Shown piece after piece: positions 33,186-43,644 of a stretch of 64,000 nt of DNA. The DNA lies in assembly GCF_002099425.1 (NCBI RefSeq), contig NW_018344058.1, positions 4,712,001 to 4,776,000 of the forward strand. The letters are read 5' to 3'. Source of the stretch: Phascolarctos cinereus. Taxonomy: Eukaryota; Chordata; Mammalia; Diprotodontia; Phascolarctidae. The notes beneath the pieces are model-generated. The model saw only the letters and a program-made list of their open reading frames with translations, searched no databases and was not told where the DNA came from. Within the stretch, counting starts at the first letter, position 1. Every line of letters begins with the position of its first letter. The position numbers and the translations under genes are program-made.

Positions 33186-34379
33186 GAGGAGCCATACTAT
33201 ATCACTACTGAAAATCGAAAGCAATATCAACAGAGAGAAGTGATAAAAATATAAATTTGAAATTTCTTGAGAAACCAAGAGGGAGTTAAAAACCGAGGAG
33301 AAGGGAAAAAACCTTTTGCCCCCAAATGACAATATACATAGGTGGAAAGGTGAAACAAAATACATATAGTGTGGAAATCTTTCAGAAATCCATGAGGAAT
33401 CCTAGGTACACCAACTGAGCAAGAACATGGAAATGGAAATATTAATGGTTGGGATATAGGGATATATTTCAGTTCTGAAAAATAAGGGGGCCTTTGGAAA
33501 GTAAATGGGCTATCAGAAGTTTACTTAAATGTATTAAATGCAGAAGCCTATAGAAATTATAGGCATGGTAGGGGGAGAGGAAATTATTTGACTACTAGTT
33601 TTTACCTAGATCTTCTGTTATCAGTTGTTATATACACTTTGAAATGTTTCCCAAAATACTGTGGGTGTTTTATACAATAATTGTAACTAGATCTCAGAGA
33701 GTAGAGTGGAGCAGATTAAGGAAGGCCAAAATTAGGAGTCAAGGCATACCTGAAGGGTTGAGTGAAGGCCAGCCAACTAAACAAGGAAGCAGAAGCAGGA
33801 ATCTCTTTCTCTAAAGCTTATGAGCCCTGAAAGAAGATCTGAAATGTTAAGATCATTTCAAGGGGTAAAAGAACAGGTGAGATCTTAGTATAGTGAGGCC
33901 CAATCCATGATATTTATCCAAATAGGGGAAGGACAAAGAATTTGGTAAACCCTAGCAGCAAGTTTCAGGGACTTCGGGACATTAAGATTCAGGGGAAGGA
34001 ATCTCAGCCTTGTGAAATTCTAGTGTAAAAGCAGAGATTACTGTCACTGATGATTAGGTGCCAATGTCAGAAGAGAACGAGCGGTAAGACTAACCTAATG
34101 CTGACCCACCAAGCTACCAACACAGTGCTCTCTGTATCCTACCTGACTAGAGTCAGAATTTGTCCTGGAGTCTGGGTCAGGGCTAAGCCTACAAGTCAAA
34201 GGTAAGTAGGTCCAGCTCCCAGGGTTAAAGGGTAGAAGCAGGAGAAACCATTTTAACATTAATAAGTACATTTAAGGTAATTTTTGTGATTGGTCATAGC
34301 TGAAAGTTGTGGGGTACTACCTTTTGGGAGTTTGGAGAATTTGAACTCGAAAAATTAGAGAACTGTTACTGGGTTTCTA
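33186..34379. other. no recognised element between the inverted repeats
   Basis: About 1.2 kb with no clear repeat family, exon or RNA gene by eye. Confidence 0.4.
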
Positions 34380-34784
34380 ATAATAATAATTTATTTGTTT
34401 ATTCATTTTGAATCCATCTCCCCTCTATATTACCTCCCCCAAGTAAAAACCCTAAAATTCTTGTAACATATAGTAAAACAAACAAATCCACACATTTCTA
34501 TGTCCAAAACTATATGTCTCATTTTGTACCTTGAGTCAATCACCCTTCTGTCAGGAGGTGGTAACATGCTTCTTTATTAGTCCTCTGGAGTGATAATTGG
34601 TCATTGCCTTGATCAAAGCTTTTAAGCTTTTCTAAGTTATTTTTATTTCTAATGTTTTCATTACTGTATGAATCGTTTTCCTTGTTTTTCTCATTTTACT
34701 CTGCATCAGGTCACAAAAGCCTTCCAAAATTTCTCTGAAACTATTCCTTTTGCCATTTCTTGTGGTTTTCAGTGCATTATGGTA
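34380..34784 (-). mobile_element. L1 LINE 3' end, antisense, left piece
   Basis: 3' UTR blocks ('TACCTTGAGTCAATCACCCT', 'CTTCTGTCAGGAGGTGGTAA', 'CTTTTAAGCTTTTCTAAGTT') are followed by the reverse of the LxKLSQEQ-like end of ORF2 ('TTTACTCTGCATCAGGTCAC', 'CTCTGAAACTATTCCTTTTG'). An unclassified repeat interrupts it. Confidence 0.75.
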
Positions 34785-35070
34785 TTGCTTCTCAGATCCT
34801 CAGAGTTTTTTTAGTTATTAATTTTATTGGTTTATGACCTTTTTTTTTCAAATAAAATTCTAAAGATCTGAGTTTAATTTGGTCCTGATAAGCCTCTACA
34901 CAGCATGAAACAACAACGGAAGGTTTTTTGGAAAGAAATTTAGTTATAAATACCTAAATTCTAAAGCTCTTGACAGATTAGGGGTAGAGCTACCTGTTAA
35001 GGCAGAAGAATTCTAGTAAAACTTTTGTTTATATGTAACCTGAGCCTCAGGGCTCCTTGGTATGAGATGC
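34785..35070 (-). repeat. unclassified interspersed repeat, copy B, inserted in L1
   Basis: Inverted relative to copy A at 32900-33185, about 80 percent alike by eye. L1 ORF2 sequence lies on both sides and is continuous once this segment is removed, so it is a real insertion about 250-285 bases long. Similar CATAC/AATACC bases at both borders could be a target duplication or part of the element. Confidence 0.75.
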
Positions 35071-37130
35071 TCTATTTCCATTAAATTCACATACCACAGT
35101 TTGTCCAACATTTCCCAATTGATGGGTGCCCTCTTTGCTTCCAGTTCTTTGCTACAACAAAAAGATCTGTTATAAATATTTTTATATGGTCTTTTCCCTC
35201 TTTGTTTCATCCTTTTGAGTTGTAAGTATAGAAGTGGTATCACTGGGTCAAAAGATATACAATTAGTGACTTTTGGCCATATTTTAAGTTGTTTTGAGAA
35301 TGAATGGACTGTATTATAGCTTAACCAACAGTGAACTTGTTGTTTTCCTGAAGTCCCTTCCAGCAGTAGTCATCTTTTCCAATCTGAGAGGTGTGAGGTG
35401 GAAACTCAGAATTGTTTTAATTTTCACTTCTCTAATTATTAATGATTTGGAGCATTTTCTACCCATATGCTGATCACTTGCATTTCTTCCTTTCAAATTT
35501 CCCTTTTCATGTTCTTTGACCATTTATCTCTTGGATAATGGCTCTTGTTCTTACATATTTGAATTAATTTCTTACATATCATGCATATCAGACTTTTATC
35601 AGAGAAATTTTCTGCAAAGATTTTTCCTAGTTAATTGTTTTCCCTTCAAATTTTAATTGTATTGATTTTATTTCTGCAAAAACTTTTCAATTTCATGGAA
35701 TCAAAACTCTCCTTTTTATCTTAAGTTATTCTTTCCCTTATCTGGTCATTGACTTTTCTCCTCCATCACTGCAAAAGGTATTTTTCTTCTTTCAAGTATG
35801 TAGATGTAATGTCATTCAGTGCATATGATTAATTAATTGAGGTTAGTTAATTCATCATCTATGGTACCTTTAAATATAAAGATAAATATAATTTCCCTAA
35901 TTATCTCTCAATCATGTTTATTTTCTTTTATCTTATTGGATATCATGATTGCTATTGCTGCTTTTTAGTTCACTTGCAACATAAAATTCTATTCTAATTC
36001 CTTGTTTTAACTCTGTGTGAATTTATTTTGTGTGTTTCTTCTCAACACATAATTATTTGATTTTGCTTTCTAATCCATTCTCCTATCCTTTTTGATTTTA
36101 TAGGTGAATTCATTCCATTCGTGTTCATGGAAATAATCTGTTATTTGCATATTTATAGTTTTCAGGGAGGCCATTCCTTGGGTAAGATTTCATAACTCCT
36201 TCACCAAACTATTTTCTTACTTTCTAATTCCTTCCTTTAGATTCCTCATTTCATTTATTATATATTTATTTCTTGTTTGATGTCTTGCCTCAAAAGCTAA
36301 AAAACTGTTATAGACAAGTCATACCTTGGTCTGAGGCTCACTGGTAGTCACTGTGACATTATCCCTTTTCCATAGGCTTGTGTCATGGACATCCTTAGAT
36401 GCATATGATTTCTCTGTTATAGTTGTTGTCTTCTGTTTATTCGTATTTACATCTTTGCTTTCTGTATTGGAACTCTTGGTCTGTGCTAGTTTCCAACTGC
36501 TTCTGTATACTTGGATGGGATTAAGAGCTCCTATTTGTTTTCAATTTGTATTGTCTGAGATCCTGTTGTTGGCCCTCCCTTCTGCTGATAACTGTTGTGC
36601 ACATAGTTCTGGCACTCAAGGTTTGTCAGTATTTTCAGGATAGAGAACATTAAGCTTTTCAAAGCTGACTGGAGCACCTTGGTTCAGTGGCTGTAGACTT
36701 TAAGAGCTTCTAAGGTATGTGGAGTGATTACACCTTCTCTGTTGGAGCTTTGCTGGGTCTTATCCAGGTGTAAACTCCCTAGGTGCTTAGCTGCCCTAGG
36801 GCCTCTTTTTTTGAAGCATTTATGTTTTCCTAGATCCTGTGTTGAGAGCATCTGGGGGCATTCTTAGACTCCCTGGGGCTTCCTGGCTAACACGATCAGA
36901 GGCACTCAGAGCTGGAAGGTCTCCAAAGGCTGTACTTGCTGCCTGGCTCTTGTATCTGAGCTTTCCCTCACAGTATATCTTTTTACTAATCTTAATAAAG
37001 GTACTTGGTAGTTTGTTTATTTTCTGACCATTAATTGGTCTGATATTCTTTTGTTTTTATTTCTTTTGAGGTACACGTGTGGGAATTTAATTATTCTGCT
37101 TCCATTCACTTGACCATTTTAGCCAGAAAT
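35071..37130 (-). mobile_element. L1 LINE, antisense: ORF2 C-terminus, EN start and 5' UTR
   Basis: Reverse order: EQxVVY block (35080-35110), AALF block (35140-35190), GIxPK (35210-35240), MQIKT (35405-35440) and SDKSL (35590-35610) in the C-terminal part. Around 35840-35870 it jumps to the endonuclease start, GTIDDE-like (35865) and the ORF2 beginning ('GTGAATTCATTCCATTCGTG', near 36105). 36300-37130 looks like the 5' UTR of an older L1 type. The central ORF2 is missing and ORF1 is not recognisable. Confidence 0.65.
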
Positions 37131-37555
37131 TCTCCTTTCTTTGGATTTTTAAAGTTGTATTTATTTCTATAAGTAGAAATACATGTTTTTCACATATTCT
37201 GTTTCATTTACAATTAACATGAGCACACAAGCATAATTTGAACTATTATGTAATGCACAGGCTAGTTGTCAAATGATTAATAAGTCCACATAGAATATTG
37301 TACCCTTTTCCAATCAGTTCTGACCCAATAGTGTTATGTGATTTTCAATTTAAATTTAGCATAACTATTGTACTGGAACAATATGGAATTTGAAGAGTAG
37401 AGTATTCCTTGACCTTTTGTTGTTATTTCCAGATAGCACACTCTAAGATTTCGTTATTTATATTAAGACACTTTCCCCTTCCATTTTGTCCCATAAATCA
37501 AGGGTTTCTTTAGTAGTCTATCCCTATCTTCTACATTTCTGTTTCTTGTATAAAG
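37131..37555. other. unassigned AT-rich stretch
   Basis: No recognised repeat or coding signal. Confidence 0.35.
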
Positions 37556-38115
37556 GGGAATGGTTGAACAAGTTGTGGTATATGAATGTAATGGAATACT
37601 ATTATACCATAAGGAATGATGGACAGACAGATTTCAGAAAAAAACTTGGAAAGACTTATGTGAACTGATGAGTGAAGTGAGCAGAACCAGGAGAACATTG
37701 TACATAGTAACAGCCACATTGTGTGATGATCAACTCTGATAGACTTAGCTCTTCTCAGCAATACAATGATCCAAGACAATTTCAAAAGACTCGTGATGGA
37801 AAATACTATCCAAATTCAGAGAAAGAACTGATTGAGTGTGAATTCAGATTGAAGCATACTATTTTCACTTCAGGTGTTTTTTTTTTTGTTTTGTTTTTTC
37901 CCTTTTGTTTCTTCTTTCACAACATAACTAATGTGGAAACATGTTAAACATAATTGCACATGCATAATGTATATCAGATTACATACCATCTTGGGGAGTG
38001 GGTAGGGGAGGGAAGAAAGGAGAAAAAATTGGAGCTCAAAATCTTATAAAAATGAATGTTGAAAGCTATCTTTACATGTAATAGGAAAAATACTATTGAA
38101 ACATGTAGAAATATT
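37556..38115 (+). mobile_element. L1 LINE 3' end, 5'-truncated
   Basis: It starts in the last ORF2 block (EWLNKLWYMNVMEYYYTIRNDGQ in the 60-codon frame). It continues through the SRTRRTLY-like end and the complete 3' UTR ('CATCTTGGGGAGTGGGTAGG', 'ATCTTATAAAAATGAATGTT') to an A-rich end. It is a relatively well kept copy. Confidence 0.88.
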
Positions 38116-38424
38116 CTGACCTGATAATATTCCTAAAGATTTCCAGGCAAAAAGGTGTTTGGACTGCCTATCCCTAACCTTTTTTTTTTAAAGGAAGAAC
38201 TAATTTTAATTTCCCCAAAGTCTTGAAAGATGTGTAGACAATAAAGTCCATGAGTTAAGGAGGAGGCAGAGTACCACAGTAGGTTATGCTCCCCCTTCTC
38301 CTAAGAGGAGTATAGGTCTTAAGAGGTTTTAAAAAGAAACTGGAGACATTGTGTTATTAAGGAGTTTGTAGTCCAACTAAGGAGACTATACGTGGGGAAA
38401 ATATCTTATCATGGTAATGTACAA
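38116..38424. other. unassigned stretch
   Basis: 38320-38420 resembles an antisense L2 3' region ('AAGGAGTTTGTAGTCCAACT'), weakly. No other element was seen. Confidence 0.35.
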
Positions 38425-38500
38425 CAGAATTTCTTAGTGGGAGATAGAGAGCTGGACTTGGAATCAGAAAGACATTAGTTCAGATCTTACTTTTGATCCT
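38425..38500 (+). mobile_element. tRNA-headed MIR-type SINE, left part
   Basis: 'GTGGGAGATAGAGAGCTGGA' and 'CTTGGAATCAGAAAGACATT' are a SINE head. The body is found 270 bases later at 38770, after an antisense insertion. Confidence 0.65.
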
Positions 38501-38769
38501 TAAGATTATAGCTTCAGAGTTAGAAGGAATGTTAGAGACTATCTAAATCCAACCCTCTCTTTCTAGAGATGATGAGACTAAGGTCTATAGAGGTTATAGG
38601 ATCATACATTTAGAGCTGGAAGGGACCTTAAAGTCATCTAGTCCAATACCGTCATTTTATAGATGAGGAAAATGAGGACCAAAGAGGTTAAACAACTCGC
38701 CTAGGGATAGAGCTAGGATTTGAAACCACGTTCTCTAACTCCAAAGTCAACATTCTTTCCCCTATACCA
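38501..38769 (-). mobile_element. MIR/THER1-like SINE, antisense, inserted and partly duplicated
   Basis: Two successive copies of the antisense 3' half ('TTCAGAGTTAGAAGGAATG' then 'TTTAGAGCTGGAAGGGACC') are present, each followed by a GATGAGG/GATGAGACTAAGG block. Then comes one antisense tRNA-like head ('GGATTTGAAACCACGTTCTC', 'CTTTCCCCTATACCACAT'). Confidence 0.7.
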
Positions 38770-38945
38770 CATTACTATGTGACCATGTGCAAATCACTTA
38801 ACTTCTAGGAATCTTACTTTCCTCTTCTGTAAAATAGATGGCATCCTACTTTATAGGGGCTCTTATGAGGCTTAATGAAATAATCTCTGTAAAGGGCTTT
38901 GTAAACTTTAAAATGTAATATAAATACCTGTTTATTATCATGTTG
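38770..38945 (+). mobile_element. tRNA-headed MIR-type SINE, right part
   Basis: 'ATGTGACCATGTGCAAATCA', 'CTTAACTTCTAGGAATC', 'TTTCCTCTTCTGTAAAATAG' and 'TAAAGGGCTTTGTAAACTTT' are the MIR core and 3' end in sense orientation. They complete the head at 38425. Confidence 0.8.
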
Positions 38946-39559
38946 GACCAGTGGAACAATTTTAATGAGATTGTAATATCACTTTCTCTTTGTTCTGCTA
39001 GATGTGTTTAGCTTTCACTAGCTAATTAGTTCTTTTTATTAATGCCTTTACCTTCCTCCTTCCATTTTAACTAAGAGTGTAAGTGAGTAACTAAGCTTAT
39101 GGGAGTAGACAGAATGGAAAAGTTCAGATGCTTGGTTTCTTTAAACATTTTCTTATTTTGATCACAGCTTAAACAAAATTTCTAACCTTTCATTTCCTAG
39201 AAAAATCTTAATGTTAAATTTATTTTTTACTCAAGAAATTGCCTTTTTTTCCCCCAAAAAAACATGATTTGGGCGCTCTTTTTTTTTAAAAGCTAATCTG
39301 ATCCTTTAAAAATTCATATTGAAAACCAAGCCACCCTCTAAGAAACCTCAAAACAAATATCATGGACTACATTTTGCATTAGCATTAGTAGCACATTCTC
39401 CTACTGAATTTGACTCTTTGTTGTTGTTGTTGGCAAATGATGTGATCATGGTAAAAGAGCTATTGTACCATATCTTTAAGTATTTTCTAAAATAAGGATT
39501 TTGGTTAAAGATCAGTTCCCTTACATGATAATGCCACCTTTTCCAGAAGCTATCAACTT
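38946..39559. other. unassigned AT-rich stretch
   Basis: No clear repeat or coding signal. Confidence 0.35.
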
Positions 39560-40174
39560 TTTTTTAATTTAAAAATTTTAATTAGCAGGCATTTATTTTG
39601 TCTCCCCTCCTTCTTCCCCCATTGGGTAAGAAAAAGAAACAAAATTCTTCTAAGTTATATGCATAGTCAAGCAAAACAAATTCCCATATTGGCCATATGA
39701 AAGAAAACCTTTGCCTCATTCACCTTGGAATCCATTGCCACCCTGCTAGGAGTTGGGTAGCATGCTTTATCAAATTCTCTAGAATCATGATTAATCAGTG
39801 CATTGATTAGAGTTCTTAAGTCTTTCAAAATAATTTGTCTTTACAATGTTATTATTGCATAAATTGTTCTTGTTCTTTTCACTTCACTCTATATCAGTTC
39901 AACTAATCTTCCTAAGTGTCTTTGAAACTATTCCTCTAGAAATTTCTCATGGCATAATAATGTTCCATTAGATTGACATAAAGCATAACATAACATAACA
40001 TAACATAAATCTGTTTAGCCATCTCCCAATTGGTACATACTTCTTCTGTTTCCAGTTCTTTTCCACCGAGAAAAAAAAAAGAGCTGCTATAAATACTTTT
40101 GTATATATGGGTCCTTTCCCTCTTTTTGATCACTTTGGTCAATAGGTAGTAGTTGTGTCACTGTATGAAAGGAG

Positions 40175-40256
<82 letters not shown>

Positions 40257-40310
40257 GTGTGTGTGTGTATAGAGACAGAGAGAGACAGAGAGAGACAGAG
40301 ACAGAGACAC

Positions 40311-40373
<63 letters not shown>

Positions 40374-40850
40374 AGTAACTTTTTGGACATAGTTCCAAAT
40401 TGCTTTTAAGAGGGGGTGAACAAATAGATAAGTGGCCAAAATATGTGAACAAACAATTCTCAAGGAAGTGGGTGAACCAAGTCACAGCTCTACCCGAAAC
40501 CTTTTGACAATTGTCACTTTCCATTTTTGTTAGTTTTGTCAATCTGAAGGCATAGCAAAATATCAGATTTGCTTTATTTGCATTTCTCTAATTTTTAACA
40601 ATTTGGAACATTTTTTTTCCACATGGCTCTTGATAGCTGGATTTCTTCCTTTGAAAACTATTTGTTCACATCCTTTGATTATCAATTGGGGAATGCCTTT
40701 TAATCTTATAAATTTAAATAAGTTCCCTATAAATCTTGGAAAGGAGACTTTTATCTGAGAAATTTGCTGCAAAGATTTTTCCCCTAATTACCTGTTTCCC
40801 TTCTAATTTGAGCTGCATTCAGCCTAATCTGTCTTTTTCAAAAACAATTT
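39560..40850 (-). mobile_element. L1 LINE 3' end, antisense, with microsatellite inside
   Basis: 3' UTR ('AATTCCCATATTGGCCATAT') followed by the reversed ORF2 end: NLMEHYYAMRN (39940-39975), NWExxK-like, then after a 193-base simple repeat the PFWKxIWNYVQK-type block (40380-40470), REMQIKQI (40565-40595) and EKFAAKIFP region (40740-40790). A pentamer run (ATAAC)n lies at 39985-40010. Confidence 0.8.
40178..40370. repeat. compound AT / GT / GAGACA / GA microsatellite
   Basis: About 72 bases of (AT)n, a short (GT)n, a GAGACA-type patch, then about 57 bases of (AG)n. It lies inside the antisense L1. Confidence 0.97.
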
Positions 40851-41105
40851 TTTTTTCAGTTAATGAAAATCAACCTGCTCTCCCTTCTACCATTTTCTGG
40901 CTCAACAAATCCCTTATACCAAACATGCATAGCTGTGAAAAACAAATTCCTTCATTGGCCATGTCCAAAAAACAAACATGTCTCAATATGTACCCTAAGT
41001 CAGTCCATCATCTTTCTGTTGGGAGGTAGATAGCATGTTTTATCATAAGTCCTTTGGAATCATAATTGATCAGTGTTGATCAGAATTTCCTGCCTTTCTT
41101 TATAA
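40851..41105 (-). mobile_element. L1 LINE 3' UTR fragment, antisense
   Basis: The 3' end begins again ('TTTTTTTCAGTTAATGAAAA', 'TTCATTGGCCATGTCCAAAA', 'TAAGTCAGTCCATCATCTTT', 'AATCATAATTGATCAGTG'). It is a second copy next to the L1 at 39560. Confidence 0.7.
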
Positions 41106-41690
41106 AGATGAAGTGGGTGGTAAGCAAGCAGGAGTGTGCTCAGCATTAATGTTCAAGGTTTGATGCAATCTATTAACTTTTAAAATTAGAATATATTATT
41201 TTCTAATACTCTTACATCTCTTTAAGTTAACTGACTTGAAATACAACCTGAAAATGATTATCATATTGTATAGGGAAATTTTACCATATATAAGTAATAA
41301 GTATTTAATGTCATAATTTTTGACATTTTCTGATAAATTTGTCCTTTTTGGAATTTGTTTTAAAAGGAGAGGTAGACTTTTAAGGAATTTTTCATTTTTA
41401 TTTGTAAGGACTTTATGTAGGGTAATAGAACAAAAAAGAATGATTCTGTTTCCCTTCTAGCCCAGAACATGTAACTGTCTTTTTACCATAGTTTTTTTTG
41501 TTTTGATTGCAGAAGTGAAAGAAAAAAAAGAGGGAAGCAGAGGGGAAGAGAATAGAAAGAGAAAGGAAAACAATAAGAAAAGATAATGGGGGGCATTTTC
41601 ATGAGCCCCGAAGTAGAAAAGTAAAGTGAAAATGACTGAAGATAAAACCAAATACTATTTCTACTTTGTTCCATTCAGCATATGCTTTAA
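41106..41690. other. unassigned stretch with purine-rich patch
   Basis: A GA/AAAG-rich purine run at 41512-41585. No recognised element otherwise. Confidence 0.4.
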
Positions 41691-41850
41691 GATCATTTAC
41701 TGTGTACAAGATATCAAACTAAGCTGAACTGGGAAGATACAAAGATGAATAAAAACCAATTTTTCACCTCAAGATCTTATAATCTAGTCTGAGGGAGAAA
41801 CTGAGAGCTATAATACAAAATAGAATGTGATGAATACATAGTAGTTTTAA
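41691..41850 (-). mobile_element. L2 LINE 3' region, antisense
   Basis: 'GTGTACAAGATATCAAACTA', 'GGGAAGATACAAAGATGAAT', 'CTCAAGATCTTATAATCTAG' and 'TCTGAGGGAGAAACTGAGAG' match the reversed L2 3' UTR. Confidence 0.65.
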
Positions 41851-41954
41851 AAAAGTGTGGAAGTTCAGGACTTAAACCTTCAGGATTCCAATGGATCTGT
41901 GATCTCCTTGATTTGGATACTCCCTCCAACAATGCAGATCATAACTGCAGAGAC

Positions 41955-42082
41955 ACAGAATTTTGGAGTTGAAAAAGATGTCCATAGCTACCTAGTCCAA
42001 TCCATACCCCAAAAGAAATTTCCCACAATAACATTTCTGACAAATGCTCATCCAGTTTCTGCTTGAAAACCTTCAAATCTAG
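41955..42082 (-). mobile_element. L3/CR1-clade LINE 3' end, antisense, left piece
   Basis: 'AGAATTTTGGAGTTGAAAAA', 'GATGTCCATAGCTACCTAGT', 'GCTCATCCAGTTTCTGCTTG' are the reversed L3 3' end. A SINE follows, and L3 resumes near 42320. Confidence 0.75.
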
Positions 42083-42186
42083 CCTCAGAAACTTCCTAGC
42101 TGTGTGACCTTGGGAAAGTCACTGTGTTTGCCACTGGAGAAAGAAATGGCAAATCATTCCAGTTTCTTTGCCAAGAAAATCCCATG

Positions 42187-42254
<68 letters not shown>

Positions 42255-42320
42255 AAGAGAGAGAGGTCTACAGGACCACAAAGAGTTGTACACAACAGAA
42301 AACAACTTAATAACAACAAT
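42083..42320 (+). mobile_element. RTE-tailed SINE containing a GA microsatellite
   Basis: SINE core 'TAGCTGTGTGACCTTGGGAA' and 'AGAAATGGCAAATCATTCC', then 'TTTGCCAAGAAAATCCCATG'. A (GA)n array of about 75 bases follows, then the RTE-type tail 'CACAAAGAGTTGTACACAAC' ending 'AACAACTTAATAACAACAA'. It is inserted in an L3 copy. Confidence 0.85.
42190..42265. repeat. (GA)n microsatellite inside a SINE
   Basis: About 60 bases of pure (GA)n followed by AAGAAAGAGAGAGA. It replaces the short spacer normally found before the RTE-type tail. Confidence 0.96.
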
Positions 42321-42960
42321 TGTTGGCAATATTTTTTATGCCATCAAGTCAAATTTGCTTCTTTGCAACTTCATTCATTGCTCCTGCTTCTGCTGTGTAG
42401 AGTCAAAAAGAACAATCATAATCCTTCTTTCACCTGACAGCCTTTCAAGTACTTGAAGACAGTTATCATGTCTCCTTGAGTCTCCTCTTCTCTAGGCTAA
42501 CCATGTCCTTTTCTTCCAACCATTCTTTATATGACATAAACTCAAAGCCTTTCAGCATCCTAGTTGTTCTCCTCTGAATGCCCTCCACATTATCAAAGTC
42601 CTTAAGCTGTGGCACTCAAAACTGAGCACAGTACTGTAGATGTGATCTGACTAAAGCAAAGTGCAAAGGGACCGTCACTTTTTCATTACTGAAAGCTTTG
42701 CCTCCCTTAATGCTGTTCAAGATCATATTAGCTTTTCTGATTGCCACATCACACTGCTAATTTGTATTAACCTTACCTTCCACTAAAACCCACAGATCCT
42801 CTTTCAAACTACTAATTACACCTTCCCCAAAGTTGATTTTTTTGGGTACAACAATAAGATTTTCCATTAATCTCTATTGGATTTCATCTTCTTATATTCA
42901 GTTCAGTACTCTATCTTGTCAGAAGCTTTTAAGATTATGATTCAGTCATCTAGTGTATTA
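42321..42960 (-). mobile_element. L3/CR1-clade LINE, antisense, right piece
   Basis: 'AATTTGCTTCTTTGCAACTT', 'ATCATGTCTCCTTGAGTC', 'CAGCATCCTAGTTGTTCTCC' and 'CACTCAAAACTGAGCACAG' give, in reverse, the CR1 C-terminal end (CSVLSA..., LERVQRRATK and DLIxVFKYLK regions). It continues the L3 cut by the SINE at 42083 and reaches a 'CATATTAGCTTTTCTGATTG' block (KANxI). Confidence 0.8.
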
Positions 42961-43194
42961 GCTGTGTATATTACTTTATGCTTTTAAAAACATTATTCTG
43001 AGAAGGGGTCCATAGGCTTCGCTAGACTGCCAGAGCAGTCCATGACACAGAAAAGGTTAAGAAATCCTGCTGTAGTGCATTCTGGCTGTCCATCATTTTT
43101 TCCTTGTTCTTGTTATTTGACTGGCCCCTCTTTTCTTCTAGGCATATACTTCTCTGACGACATTTTCATACCATTTCTCCTGCATATTTCCTCA

Positions 43195-43480
43195 TTTGTA
43201 ATGTTCTACAGTCTGTTCATACCTGCTTTTCCATTTGCCATTGAACTTCATGGTCATTTAGGTGATCTTCAACTTAAATTTTTTGTAGACTGTGGCATTC
43301 CATTCTTTGTAGCCATATAGCATCACCAGAAGAATGTTGCTATTAAAAAGATAAGCCTTTGTTCCAGACAAAAACTTGAGGACATTCAAAAAACCATGAG
43401 AGCCCTCAAAGGCAATATGACCCATTCTCTTCCTTTTCAAATCTAGTCCAGCTCTTTGTCCATTTGCCATATCTGCCCAA
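43195..43480 (-). mobile_element. LINE RT C-terminal fragment, RTE-like (tentative), antisense
   Basis: The reverse strand reads SGTKAYLFNSNILLVMLYGYKEWN (43258-43470 frame), resembling the LFNSNVLxVLLYGCETW block near the end of RTE-type reverse transcriptases. It is preceded by GQRAGLDLKRKRMGHIAFEG. The clade is uncertain. Confidence 0.5.
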
Positions 43481-43644
43481 GTTTATGTGTACTGATGTAT
43501 AAACTTTATGTATTATTAATGCAGCTCCATATAATAGTCTATATAATAGACATTAGGCATTCTTCATACATTTGTTTTTTCCCCATGTGCATAAAGGAGT
43601 ATCTCAAGCAACCTCATCATTACAAAAAAATGTTATTGAGAAAT

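Noticed and set aside
36353-36643. 96-codon frame with a hydrophobic start
   Set aside because: Lies in an antisense L1 5' UTR, with no splice or start context and no recognisable family.
40139-40463. Open frames of 80-101 codons of repeated RE, YI or SL residues
   Set aside because: They are translations of the AT and AG simple repeats and have no other protein character.
42096-42456. Open frames of 66-110 codons rich in RE or SL
   Set aside because: Produced by the GA array inside a SINE.
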